Assembly (NCBI GenBank): GCA_903838565.1
Contig: CAILZB010000078.1
Span: 1 to 41,034 of the forward strand
Direction of reading: 5' to 3'
DNA: 41,034 bases
DNA from: an uncultured beta proteobacterium
GTDB lineage: Bacteria > Pseudomonadota > Gammaproteobacteria > Burkholderiales > Burkholderiaceae_C
Part shown: one piece after another, positions 19,050 through 27,133 of the stretch
Layout: the number at the start of each line of letters is the position of its first letter
How positions within the stretch are numbered: the stretch's first letter is position 1
Notes under the pieces: model-generated
Seen by the model: only the letters and a program-made list of their open reading frames with translations
What the model was told of the DNA's origin: nothing
The model's database searches: none
Translations under genes and position numbers: made by a program

Positions 19050-19790
19050 TCAGTTCAGCATCGCCTCGCGCACGGCCGACAACTGGCGCCTGGATACGGC
19101 CAGCAGTTCAGGCACACCCTGCAGGCGCACGGCCCAGCCCTCGCCCTCCTCCGGGTCGAAGTGCTTCTCCAGCGCACGGATCGCGCGCCGCGACACCAGG
19201 GCGTTGCGGTGGACGCGCATGAAGTCCTGGCTGTAGCGAACTTCCAGCTCACCCAGGCTGAGGTCCAGGATGTAGCTCTTGCTCGCGGTGCGCACGGTCA
19301 CATACTTGAGCTCTGCCTTGAAGTACAGCACGTCGGCCAGAGGCACGCGCTGCGTGCGGCCGCGGTCCTGGATGGTGAGCATTTCCTGACCCGCACCCGG
19401 TTGGGAATGGCCGCTGAGCTCGTTGAAGCGTTGGGCCTTTTCCAGCGCCGCCTGCAAGCGCTCCAGCCGCACCGGCTTGGTGAGGTAGTCCACCGCCTCG
19501 AGATCAAAGGCCTGCACCGCGTATTCGGCGTGGGCCGTGACAAACACCACGGCCGGCGCCTGCGGCATGGCGCGCATCGTGCGCGCCAGCGTCATCCCGT
19601 CCACACCGGGCATGCGGATGTCCATCAGCACCAGATCGAAGCCACCGCGGCGCAGCGCCTCCATGGTCTGCACCGCGTTCGTGGCTTCGCCCGCGACAAT
19701 CGCCGCCGGGGCGACGCAGTCCTGCAGCAAGGTCTGCAGGCGCGAACGCGCCAGCGCTTCATCGTCCACGATCAAGACTCTCAAGCTCAT
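19050..19790 (-). CDS. algR: LytTR-family response regulator (AlgR-like)
   Basis: The 246-residue protein has an N-terminal receiver (1-125; VDDE 8-11, phospho-acceptor D57 in LMDIRMPGVDG, conserved K in YLTKP) and a C-terminal LytTR DNA-binding domain (~140-246, with VLYFKAELKYV and FMRVHRNALVSRRAI). It would bind promoter DNA as a transcription regulator. It follows the LytS/AlgZ-type kinase gene by 19 bases, and the pair diverges from argH. From memory, Pseudomonas has the same arrangement (argH, algZ/fimS, algR), where AlgR controls alginate and type IV pilus genes. The symbol rests on that synteny and family; the regulon here is unknown. In Pseudomonas hemC follows algR. Here the heme-c kinase converges on it instead. 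Confidence 0.85.
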   Translation of the reverse strand: MSLRVLIVDDEALARSRLQTLLQDCVAPAAIVAGEATNAVQTMEALRRGGFDLVLMDIRMPGVDGMTLARTMRAMPQAPAVVFVTAHAEYAVQAFDLEAVDYLTKPVRLERLQAALEKAQRFNELSGHSQPGAGQEMLTIQDRGRTQRVPLADVLYFKAELKYVTVRTASKSYILDLSLGELEVRYSQDFMRVHRNALVSRRAIRALEKHFDPEEGEGWAVRLQGVPELLAVSRRQLSAVREAMLN

Positions 19791-19809
19791 GTGGCAATCT
19801 CTCCAGGCA

Positions 19810-20859
19810 TCATGCCGGCAACTCGATTCTTACCCGATACACGCCATTCTTCAAGCCGGCCTGAAAGTGTCCCTGCACATCGTGCAGCAGACTCAGCCGA
19901 TCGCGCACATTGGCCAGCGCCATGCCGTGCCCCCTGGCCTGCTCCAGCGCCGAGCGCTCCCCCGGCACGGTGTTCGTCACCTTGATCACGACCTTGTCAC
20001 CGCGGCGCTCGGTGGAAATCCTGACCTCGGCGCCGTCCGGGCTGGGTTCGACGCCGTGCACCACCGCGTTCTCCACCAGCGGCTGCAGCAGCAAGGACGG
20101 CATCCTGGCCTGATTCGCCGCGGGGTCCAGCGTCCAGCTCAGGCGCAGCCGTGGGCCGAAGCGCACCTGCTCGATCGCCAGATAGCGCTGCGCCAGCGTG
20201 ATCTCCTGCTCCAGCGTGACCGGCTTGCCCGCGTCCGACAGCGCGTGGCGAAACAGGTCGCTCAAGTCCTCCAGCAAGGCCTCGGCCCGCGCCGGCTCGG
20301 CTCGCACCAGCGCGATGGCGCTGTTGAGCGTATTGAACAGGAAATGCGGGCGGATGCGCGCCTGTAGTTCGCTCAACTGCGCCGCCGTGGCCGCCGGCGT
20401 CATGCCCTTGGCGCGCAGCACCAGCGCGGCCACCAGCACGGCCGCCAGCAGCGCGCCCGTGAGCATGCTGGCGGCCCAGGGCGCGGGCGCCACCAGGCCG
20501 GACAGCGCCAGCATGGCGCAACCGTAGACGCCCGCGAGCGCGCCCAGGCCCACGCCAGTGGCGTATTGCCAGGCGCGGGGCAGGCGCCCCAGCAGCTTTT
20601 TCAAGGCGCAGGCCGTGATCAGCCAGGCCAGCGTGGCCGGCAAGGTGGCTCCGGTCAGAATCGAATAGCGAGACAGCCATTCGACAAAGGAGAGCTGCCA
20701 ATAAAGCGAGCCCACCGCCATCACCACCTGCACCATCACCACCGCGCGCAGCACCGCGCCGACCTGGCAGGTGTCAAACAGCAGCCCGCGGCGTTGCCAA
20801 TCCGGCGACGGTTTGGCCGGCTGATCGGACAAGGTCGATAGAATTTCAGAATCCTTCAT
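19810..20859 (-). CDS. algZ: LytS/AlgZ-type membrane sensor histidine kinase
   Basis: The protein has 349 residues from the ATG at 20859; an ATG three codons earlier (20868) is equally possible. Four hydrophobic segments (~35-55, 66-88, 100-122, 127-149) precede a cytoplasmic His_kinase domain with phospho-acceptor H172 in RIRPHFLFNTLNS. An ATPase part follows with LLLQPLVENAVVHG (N-box) and GHGMALANVRDRL (G-box). The N-box Asn is present, so an active kinase is likely. Its partner is the LytTR regulator 19 bases downstream. The gene diverges from argH with about 80 bases between the starts, so the promoters are close together. Confidence 0.85.
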   Translation of the reverse strand: MKDSEILSTLSDQPAKPSPDWQRRGLLFDTCQVGAVLRAVVMVQVVMAVGSLYWQLSFVEWLSRYSILTGATLPATLAWLITACALKKLLGRLPRAWQYATGVGLGALAGVYGCAMLALSGLVAPAPWAASMLTGALLAAVLVAALVLRAKGMTPAATAAQLSELQARIRPHFLFNTLNSAIALVRAEPARAEALLEDLSDLFRHALSDAGKPVTLEQEITLAQRYLAIEQVRFGPRLRLSWTLDPAANQARMPSLLLQPLVENAVVHGVEPSPDGAEVRISTERRGDKVVIKVTNTVPGERSALEQARGHGMALANVRDRLSLLHDVQGHFQAGLKNGVYRVRIELPA

Positions 20860-20939
20860 ATCACCCATGGTGGTCGGATCGAATCCGCAAATAGTTAATA
20901 TGCGTGGACACATTCTCAAAACCCGATTATTGCCTCACG

Positions 20940-22373
20940 ATGCCTCACAACCAATTCGACAAAAAATCCCAGGCCTGGTCGGCACTGTTTTCCGAGCCCA
21001 TGAGCGACCTGGTGAAGCGCTACACCGCCAGCGTTTTCTTTGACAAGCGCCTCTGGCAGGCCGACATCGCCGGTTCCCTGGCGCACGCCGAGATGCTGCA
21101 GGCGCAGTCCATCATCAGCGCGGCCGACCACGCCAGCATCCAGAAGGGCCTGGCGCAGATCGGCGCCGAAATCGAAGCCGGAGCGTTCGAGTGGAAGCTC
21201 GATCTGGAGGATGTACACCTGAACATCGAAGCGCGCCTGACGCAACTCGTGGGCGACGCGGGCAAACGCCTGCACACCGGGCGCAGCCGCAACGACCAGG
21301 TCGCCACCGACGTGCGCCTTTGGCTGCGCGGCGAAATCGACCTCGTCGTCGAACTGCTGGTCGAGCTGCAGAAATCGCTGGTCGACACGGCCGAGCAGCA
21401 CATCGAAGTCATCATGCCCGGGTTCACCCACCTGCAGGTGGCGCAACCGGTGAGCTTTGGACACCACCTGCTGGCCTACGTGGAGATGTTCGCGCGCGAC
21501 GCCGAACGCCTGGGCGATGTGCGCCGGCGCACGAATCGGCTGCCGCTGGGCGCAGCCGCGCTGGCGGGGACAAGCTACCCGCTGGACCGCGAACGCGTGG
21601 CGCGCACGCTGGGCATGGAAGGCGTCTGCCAAAACAGCCTGGATGCAGTGAGCGACCGCGACTTCGCGATCGAGTTCAGCGCTGCGGCCTCGATCTGCAT
21701 GGTGCACGTCAGCCGCTTCAGCGAAGAGCTGATCCTGTGGATGAGCCAGAACTTCGGTTTCATCCGCATCGCCGACCGCTTCACCACCGGCAGCTCCATC
21801 ATGCCGCAGAAGAAAAACCCCGACGTGCCCGAACTGGCGCGCGGCAAAACGGGTCGTGTAGTGGGGCATCTGATGGGTCTGCTCACGCTGATGAAGGGCC
21901 AGCCGCTGGCCTACAACAAGGACAACCAGGAGGACAAGGAGCCGCTGTTCGACACCGTGGACACGCTCAAGGACACGCTCAGGATTTTTTCCGAGATGGT
22001 CGGCGGACAGCTCAACCCGGCCACCGGCGTCAAGGAAGGCGGCATCGGCGTCAACCCCGATGCCATGGAGCGCGCCGCGCTCAGGGGCTACGCCACGGCC
22101 ACCGATCTGGCCGATTACCTGGTGAAGAAGGGTTTGCCGTTTCGCGATGCGCATGAGACCGTGGCGCATGCGGTCAAGGCGGCGATCGCGCACCAGGTCG
22201 ACCTGTCGGAGTTGCCGCTGGCGGTGCTGCAGCAGTTCAACCCCGGCATCGAAAAGGACGTGTACCAGGTGCTTAGTCTGCGCGGCTCGCTGAACGAGCG
22301 CAACACGCTGGGCGGAACGGCGCCGGCGCAGGTGCGGCTGCAGATCGAGCGCCACCGCCTGCGCCTGGGCTGA
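20940..22373 (+). CDS. argH: Argininosuccinate lyase
   Basis: The 477-residue cytoplasmic enzyme splits argininosuccinate into arginine and fumarate, the last step of arginine synthesis. The fumarase/aspartase superfamily signature [12 protein letters not shown] is present, as is the conserved [16 protein letters not shown] block, and the length is normal. I chose the ATG at 20940 ([17 protein letters not shown]), which matches family N-termini, over a GTG at 20904. Neither has a strong ribosome site. It diverges from the AlgZ/AlgR-like pair and is followed after 17 bases by the PAS-GGDEF-EAL gene, which may share its transcript. Confidence 0.97.
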   Translation: MPHNQFDKKSQAWSALFSEPMSDLVKRYTASVFFDKRLWQADIAGSLAHAEMLQAQSIISAADHASIQKGLAQIGAEIEAGAFEWKLDLEDVHLNIEARLTQLVGDAGKRLHTGRSRNDQVATDVRLWLRGEIDLVVELLVELQKSLVDTAEQHIEVIMPGFTHLQVAQPVSFGHHLLAYVEMFARDAERLGDVRRRTNRLPLGAAALAGTSYPLDRERVARTLGMEGVCQNSLDAVSDRDFAIEFSAAASICMVHVSRFSEELILWMSQNFGFIRIADRFTTGSSIMPQKKNPDVPELARGKTGRVVGHLMGLLTLMKGQPLAYNKDNQEDKEPLFDTVDTLKDTLRIFSEMVGGQLNPATGVKEGGIGVNPDAMERAALRGYATATDLADYLVKKGLPFRDAHETVAHAVKAAIAHQVDLSELPLAVLQQFNPGIEKDVYQVLSLRGSLNERNTLGGTAPAQVRLQIERHRLRLG

Positions 22374-22390
22374 ACTCAAGACCACTGCCC

Positions 22391-24958
22391 ATGGAATCCC
22401 GGCCCGCCGCACCCGACTATTTCGACCTCGCGCCGGTGTCGCTGTGGCTGGTGGATTACAGCGGTCTGAAAACGCTGTTCGGGCAATGGCGCGCGCAAGG
22501 CGTGGTGGACCTGGCGGCGTTCCTGAAAGTCCAGCCACAACACACCATCGAATGTTGGGCCGTGACCCGGGTGCTGCGTGTGAACCAGCGCACACTGGAC
22601 CTTTTTGGCGCGTCCAGCCTGGAACAGTTGCGCCAGAACGAGCAGCTCGTGCTGCATTCCGGCGACCCGGCGGAGGCCACCTATGCCCTGGTCGAGTGGT
22701 GGAATCTGCTGCCCGGCCAGCGCGAGATCGAGAGCATTTCGGTGCACCACACGCTGGACGGCCGCAGACTGGACGGGCGCATTCACGCCACCCTGCTGCC
22801 CGGACATGAGGACGATTGGGCCCAGGTGCTGCTGTCGATCGAGGACGTGTCGGCGCTGCGCGCCAGCGAGGAACAGTTTCGCCAGTTCACGATGCAGATA
22901 CCCGGAATGGTCTACCACGTGCGGCTGGGGCAAGACCGAACGCGCAGCTATCGATTCGTCAGCGGCGGAGTACGCGCTCTGTTTGGCGTGACGCCGCAGG
23001 AGGTGATGGCCAATCCGGACCTGCTGATCTCCATGATGCATCCCGATGACGTGGTCGCGTATGAACGCAACATGCGCGAGGCCTGGGAACGGTCGCAGGC
23101 GCAGACCGCGGAGTTCCGCATCGTTCTCAGGGACGGCAGCATCAAGTGGGTGCAGATGACGTCGACCACCACGAGTCGCGACGACATGGGCATCACCCGC
23201 AACGGCGTGATGATGGACATCACGGCGCGCAAGAAGGCTGAAGCCGATTTGCGCGAGACCGAGGAGCGCTGGAAGCTGGCGCTGGAATGCACCGGCGACG
23301 GGGTCTGGGATTGGCACATCCCGAGCGGCCAGGAGTACTACTCCAAGCGCCACCAGGAGATGTTTGGCTATGCCGAGCACGAGCTTGGGAACCTCTTCAG
23401 CGAGTTCGACAAGCTCATCCACCCCGACGACCTGGCGCAGGCCCAGCGCGACCGCCAGGCTCATTTTGACGGTCGGACCAGCACCTATTCGAACGAGCGG
23501 CGCGTGCGCTGCAAGGACGGCTCCTGGAAGTGGGCTCTGAGCCGCGGCATGGTCGTGAGCCGCGACGCCCAGGGCCAGCCGCTGCGCATGATTGGCACGC
23601 ACACCGACATCAGCGAGCGCAAGCGCAGCGAGTCCCTGATCTGGAGCCAGGCCAATTTCGACTCGCTCACGGGCTTGCCAAACCGGCGCATGCTGCGCGA
23701 CCGGCTGGAGCAGGACATCATCAAGGGTCGGCGCGACGGCACGCAACTGGCGCTGCTGTTCATCGACCTGGACCACTTCAAGGAAGTCAACGACACGCTG
23801 GGCCACGACAGCGGCGACCGGCTGCTGATCGAGGCCGCGCGCCGCATTCGCGAGTGCGTGCGCGAATCCGACACCGTGGCCCGTTTTGGCGGTGACGAAT
23901 TCACCGTGCTGCTGCCCGAGCTCAACGCCGACACCGCGCACCTCGAGCGCATCCTGCAGGACGTGCTGAACACGCTGGCGCGCGCTTTTCACCTGGGTGA
24001 AGAACAGGTTTTCGTCTCTGCCAGCATCGGCATCACGATGTATCCGCAGGACGCCACCGAGGTGGAAATCCTGTTCAAGAACGCCGACCAGGCCTTGTAC
24101 GCCGCCAAGGGCGCGGGGCGCAACCGCTTCAGCTTCTTCACGCCCGACCTGCAGCAAGCCGCACAACTGCGGCTGCGCCTGGCCGGCGACCTGCGAACGG
24201 CGCTGAGCCAGGGCCAGTTCAGCGTGCATTACCAGCCGATCGTGGAGCTGGCCAGCGGCGCGGTGCACAAGGCCGAGGCCCTGCTGCGCTGGCAACACCC
24301 GCAGCGCGGCATGGTCAGTCCGGCAGAGTTCATCCCGGTGGCCGAGTCAACCGGCATGATCGTGGACATCGGCGAGTGGGTGTTCCAGCAGGCCGCGCAG
24401 CAGGTGCGCAAGTGGCGTGCGCGGCACAGCCCGCAGTTTCAGATCAGCGTGAACCGCTCGCCGGTGCAGTTTCAAAGCCGCAGCGACCCCACGCCGCCCT
24501 GGAGCATGCAGTTGCTCGCCATGGGCTTGCCGGGCGACGCGCTGGCGGTGGAAATCACCGAAGGCCTGCTGCTCGACGCCAGTGCCCACATCACGGACCA
24601 GTTGCTGGATTTGAGCGACTTTGGCGTGCAGGTGTCGCTTGACGACTTCGGCACCGGCTATTCATCGCTGTCTTACCTGCAGCGCTATGACATCGACTAC
24701 CTGAAGATCGACCAGTCCTTTGTACGCCACCTTATTCCTGACGCGACCGACCTGGCACTGTGCAAGGCCATCATCGTGATGGCGCACGCTTTGGGAATGA
24801 AGGTCGTGGCCGAGGGCGTCGAGACCGAGTTGCAGCGCGACTTGCTGTCGGCCGCCGGTTGTGACTACGCCCAGGGCTATCTTTTTGCCAGGCCGATGCC
24901 GCCGGACGAATTCGATGCCTACCTGTCGCGGCAAGCACTGCCGCAAGCTGTGACCTGA
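22391..24958 (+). CDS. PAS-GGDEF-EAL protein (dual c-di-GMP enzyme)
   Basis: The 855-residue soluble protein has a divergent PAS-like N-terminus (~10-155), two PAS domains (~160-283 and ~288-413), a GGDEF domain (~415-585) and an EAL domain (~595-850). The GGDEF motif is intact (500-504) with an RxxD inhibitory site (R491, D494). EAL (629-631), ITEG, DDFGTGYSS and VAEGVET are also intact. Both synthesis and breakdown of c-di-GMP are therefore possible, unlike the 1630-residue protein, whose GGDEF is degenerate. The PAS ligand cannot be read. It starts 17 bases after argH and ends 12 bases before the lactate dehydrogenase gene. Confidence 0.93.
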   Translation: MESRPAAPDYFDLAPVSLWLVDYSGLKTLFGQWRAQGVVDLAAFLKVQPQHTIECWAVTRVLRVNQRTLDLFGASSLEQLRQNEQLVLHSGDPAEATYALVEWWNLLPGQREIESISVHHTLDGRRLDGRIHATLLPGHEDDWAQVLLSIEDVSALRASEEQFRQFTMQIPGMVYHVRLGQDRTRSYRFVSGGVRALFGVTPQEVMANPDLLISMMHPDDVVAYERNMREAWERSQAQTAEFRIVLRDGSIKWVQMTSTTTSRDDMGITRNGVMMDITARKKAEADLRETEERWKLALECTGDGVWDWHIPSGQEYYSKRHQEMFGYAEHELGNLFSEFDKLIHPDDLAQAQRDRQAHFDGRTSTYSNERRVRCKDGSWKWALSRGMVVSRDAQGQPLRMIGTHTDISERKRSESLIWSQANFDSLTGLPNRRMLRDRLEQDIIKGRRDGTQLALLFIDLDHFKEVNDTLGHDSGDRLLIEAARRIRECVRESDTVARFGGDEFTVLLPELNADTAHLERILQDVLNTLARAFHLGEEQVFVSASIGITMYPQDATEVEILFKNADQALYAAKGAGRNRFSFFTPDLQQAAQLRLRLAGDLRTALSQGQFSVHYQPIVELASGAVHKAEALLRWQHPQRGMVSPAEFIPVAESTGMIVDIGEWVFQQAAQQVRKWRARHSPQFQISVNRSPVQFQSRSDPTPPWSMQLLAMGLPGDALAVEITEGLLLDASAHITDQLLDLSDFGVQVSLDDFGTGYSSLSYLQRYDIDYLKIDQSFVRHLIPDATDLALCKAIIVMAHALGMKVVAEGVETELQRDLLSAAGCDYAQGYLFARPMPPDEFDAYLSRQALPQAVT

Positions 24959-24970
24959 AGGAGAAAGATC

Positions 24971-26122
24971 ATGACCGTCATCACCAACATCGAAGACTTG
25001 CGCGTGCTGGCACAAAAGCGTGTTCCGCGCATGTTCTACGACTATGTGGACACCGGGTCCTGGACCGAAGGCACTTACCGCTCCAACGTGAGCGACTTTG
25101 CCGCGATCAAGCTGCGCCAGCGCGTCGCCATCAACATGGAGAATCGCAACACGCGCAGCACCATGGTCGGTCAGGACGTGGCCATGCCGGTGGCGTTGGC
25201 ACCTGTGGGGTCCACCGGCATGCAGCACGCCGACGGCGAGATCCTGGCGGCGCGCGCCGCAGAGAAGTTCGGCGTGCCGTTCACGCTCTCGACCATGAGC
25301 ATCTGCTCGATCGAAGATGTGGCGGCCAACACCACCCAGCCGTTCTGGTTCCAGCTCTACGTGATGCGCGACCGCGCCTTCATCGAGCGCCTGATCGAAC
25401 GGGCCCGGACCGCGAACTGCTCGGCCCTGGTGCTCACGCTGGACCTGCAGATCCTGGCGCAGCGCCACAAGGACCTGAAGAACGGGCTCTCGGTGCCGGT
25501 CAAGCCGACCCTCTCAAGCCTGCTCAACCTGATGACCAAGCCGCGCTGGGTCCTGGGCATGGCGGGAACGAAGCGGCGCCAGTTCGGCAACATCGTGGGC
25601 CACGTCAGCGGGGTGAACGACGTGAGCTCCCTGTCCGCCTGGACCACCCAGATGTTTGACCCGACCCTGAACTGGGCCGATGTCGAGTGGATCAAGAAGC
25701 GCTGGGGCGGCAAGCTCATTCTCAAGGGCATTCAGGACCCCGAAGACGCGCGTCTGGCCGTGGCCAGCGGCGCCGACGCGCTGATCGTGTCGAACCACGG
25801 CGGGCGCCAACTCGACGGCGCCGAATCGTCGATTCATGCGCTGCCCAAAATCGTCGACGCAGTAGGGCACCAAATCGAGGTCCACATGGACGGCGGCATA
25901 CGCTCGGGCCAGGACGTGCTCAAGGCGCGCGCGCTCGGTGCCAAGGGCGTGTACATCGGCCGCGCTGCCGTCTATGGCCTGGGTGCACTGGGCGAGGCCG
26001 GCGTGACCAAGGCGCTGGAGCTCATCCACAAGGAGCTCGACCTCACCATGGCGCTGTGCGGGCGCACCGACATCAACCGCATCGACCGCGACATTCTGTT
26101 GCCTGGAACCTATCCCACCTGA
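24971..26122 (+). CDS. lldD: FMN-dependent L-lactate / 2-hydroxyacid dehydrogenase
   Basis: The 383-residue protein is a member of the FMN alpha-hydroxyacid dehydrogenase family, which oxidises L-lactate or related 2-hydroxyacids to ketoacids. The active-site signature SNHGGRQLDG (H276) is present, as are K252 in LKGI, Y24, Y130 and the FMN phosphate-binding DGGIRSGQD segment (~307-315). The ribosome site AAGGAGA at 24958-24964 is strong and 6 bases from the ATG. The exact substrate is uncertain: this subgroup (RHKDLKNGLSVP) includes lactate, glycolate and mandelate enzymes. The symbol is tentative. It lies between two signalling genes. Confidence 0.85.
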   Translation: MTVITNIEDLRVLAQKRVPRMFYDYVDTGSWTEGTYRSNVSDFAAIKLRQRVAINMENRNTRSTMVGQDVAMPVALAPVGSTGMQHADGEILAARAAEKFGVPFTLSTMSICSIEDVAANTTQPFWFQLYVMRDRAFIERLIERARTANCSALVLTLDLQILAQRHKDLKNGLSVPVKPTLSSLLNLMTKPRWVLGMAGTKRRQFGNIVGHVSGVNDVSSLSAWTTQMFDPTLNWADVEWIKKRWGGKLILKGIQDPEDARLAVASGADALIVSNHGGRQLDGAESSIHALPKIVDAVGHQIEVHMDGGIRSGQDVLKARALGAKGVYIGRAAVYGLGALGEAGVTKALELIHKELDLTMALCGRTDINRIDRDILLPGTYPT

Positions 26123-26178
26123 TCGAAATGGCGAGGATCGCGCCCAGGAAGCCGCGCGCCGTGCAACAATCCGACCCC

Positions 26179-27051
26179 ATGGACGAACCCGCCATTCCTG
26201 AACCCGTTGTGGAACCGATCCACCACCTGAGCGAACCGCTGCGCGACCTGGCTGCGTGGACCCGTTATTTTCGCGAGGCCGAAATCCCGGTGCTGGCGTC
26301 CACCGCCAAGGCGCTGGAGGAACTGCGTGCGATCGAGGACGACGTGGACGCCAGCATGCTGAGTGCGGCGATCGAGGCCGATCCGCTGATGACGCTCAAG
26401 GTACTGGCGCATGTGGCGAGCCGGCGCCGGGCCGGCGTCTCCACCGAAACCGAAACCGTCACAAGCTCGATCGTGATGATGGGGATCACGCCCTTCTTCA
26501 CCCATTTCGGCGCGCAACCCACGCTGCAGGACCAGCTCAAGGATCAGCCGCTGGCGCTCCAGGGTCTGCGCGACTTGCTGCGGCGCGCCGAGCGTGCGGG
26601 CCACTTCGCGCTGGGCTTTGCCGTGCACCGCGGCGACACCGACGCCGGGGTGATCCACCAGGCGGCGTTCCTGCACGACTTTGCCGAAATGCTGATGTGG
26701 TGCCACGCACCCACGCTGCAATTGCAGATTCGTGAAGCACAGAATGCCGACCCCACGCTGCGCACCGCCAGCATCCAGCGCAACGTGCTGAACATCGAAC
26801 TCGACGACCTGCGCCAGACGCTGATGAAGCTGTGGCGCCTGCCCGAACTGCTGGTGCGCATCAGCGACGGCAAGCACGCCGACCATCCGAACGTGCGCAA
26901 CGTCGTTCTGGCGGTGCGCCTGGCGCGCCACACCATGCAGGGTTGGGATAACGCCGCCCTGCCCGACGACATCGACGACATCGCCAGGCTGCTCAACGCC
27001 TCACCGCGCGTGGCACTGGCGTTTGTGCGCAAGATCGACCACTCGGGTTAA
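26179..27051 (+). CDS. HDOD domain protein
   Basis: The protein has 290 residues from the ATG at 26179 (MDEPAIPEP), or 307 from the ATG at 26128. The added 17 residues (Arg-rich) look unlike coding sequence, so I prefer the shorter form. No clear ribosome site precedes either. An HDOD domain covers most of the protein: ADPLMTLKVLAHVAS, SSIVMMGITPFFTHFG, then AAFLHDFAEMLMW with an HD pair. The role is probably protein contact in a signalling pathway. It follows the lactate dehydrogenase by 56 bases and precedes the kinase-HDOD fusion by 82 bases, both on the same strand. Confidence 0.85.
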   Translation: MDEPAIPEPVVEPIHHLSEPLRDLAAWTRYFREAEIPVLASTAKALEELRAIEDDVDASMLSAAIEADPLMTLKVLAHVASRRRAGVSTETETVTSSIVMMGITPFFTHFGAQPTLQDQLKDQPLALQGLRDLLRRAERAGHFALGFAVHRGDTDAGVIHQAAFLHDFAEMLMWCHAPTLQLQIREAQNADPTLRTASIQRNVLNIELDDLRQTLMKLWRLPELLVRISDGKHADHPNVRNVVLAVRLARHTMQGWDNAALPDDIDDIARLLNASPRVALAFVRKIDHSG

Positions 27052-27133
27052 CACAGCGCTGCCGCGCCGCGGTACACCCGGTCAGGGGTAAGCACCGGGT
27101 GAGGGCCTGGCGCGCTTGCCCTATCATCGCGCG

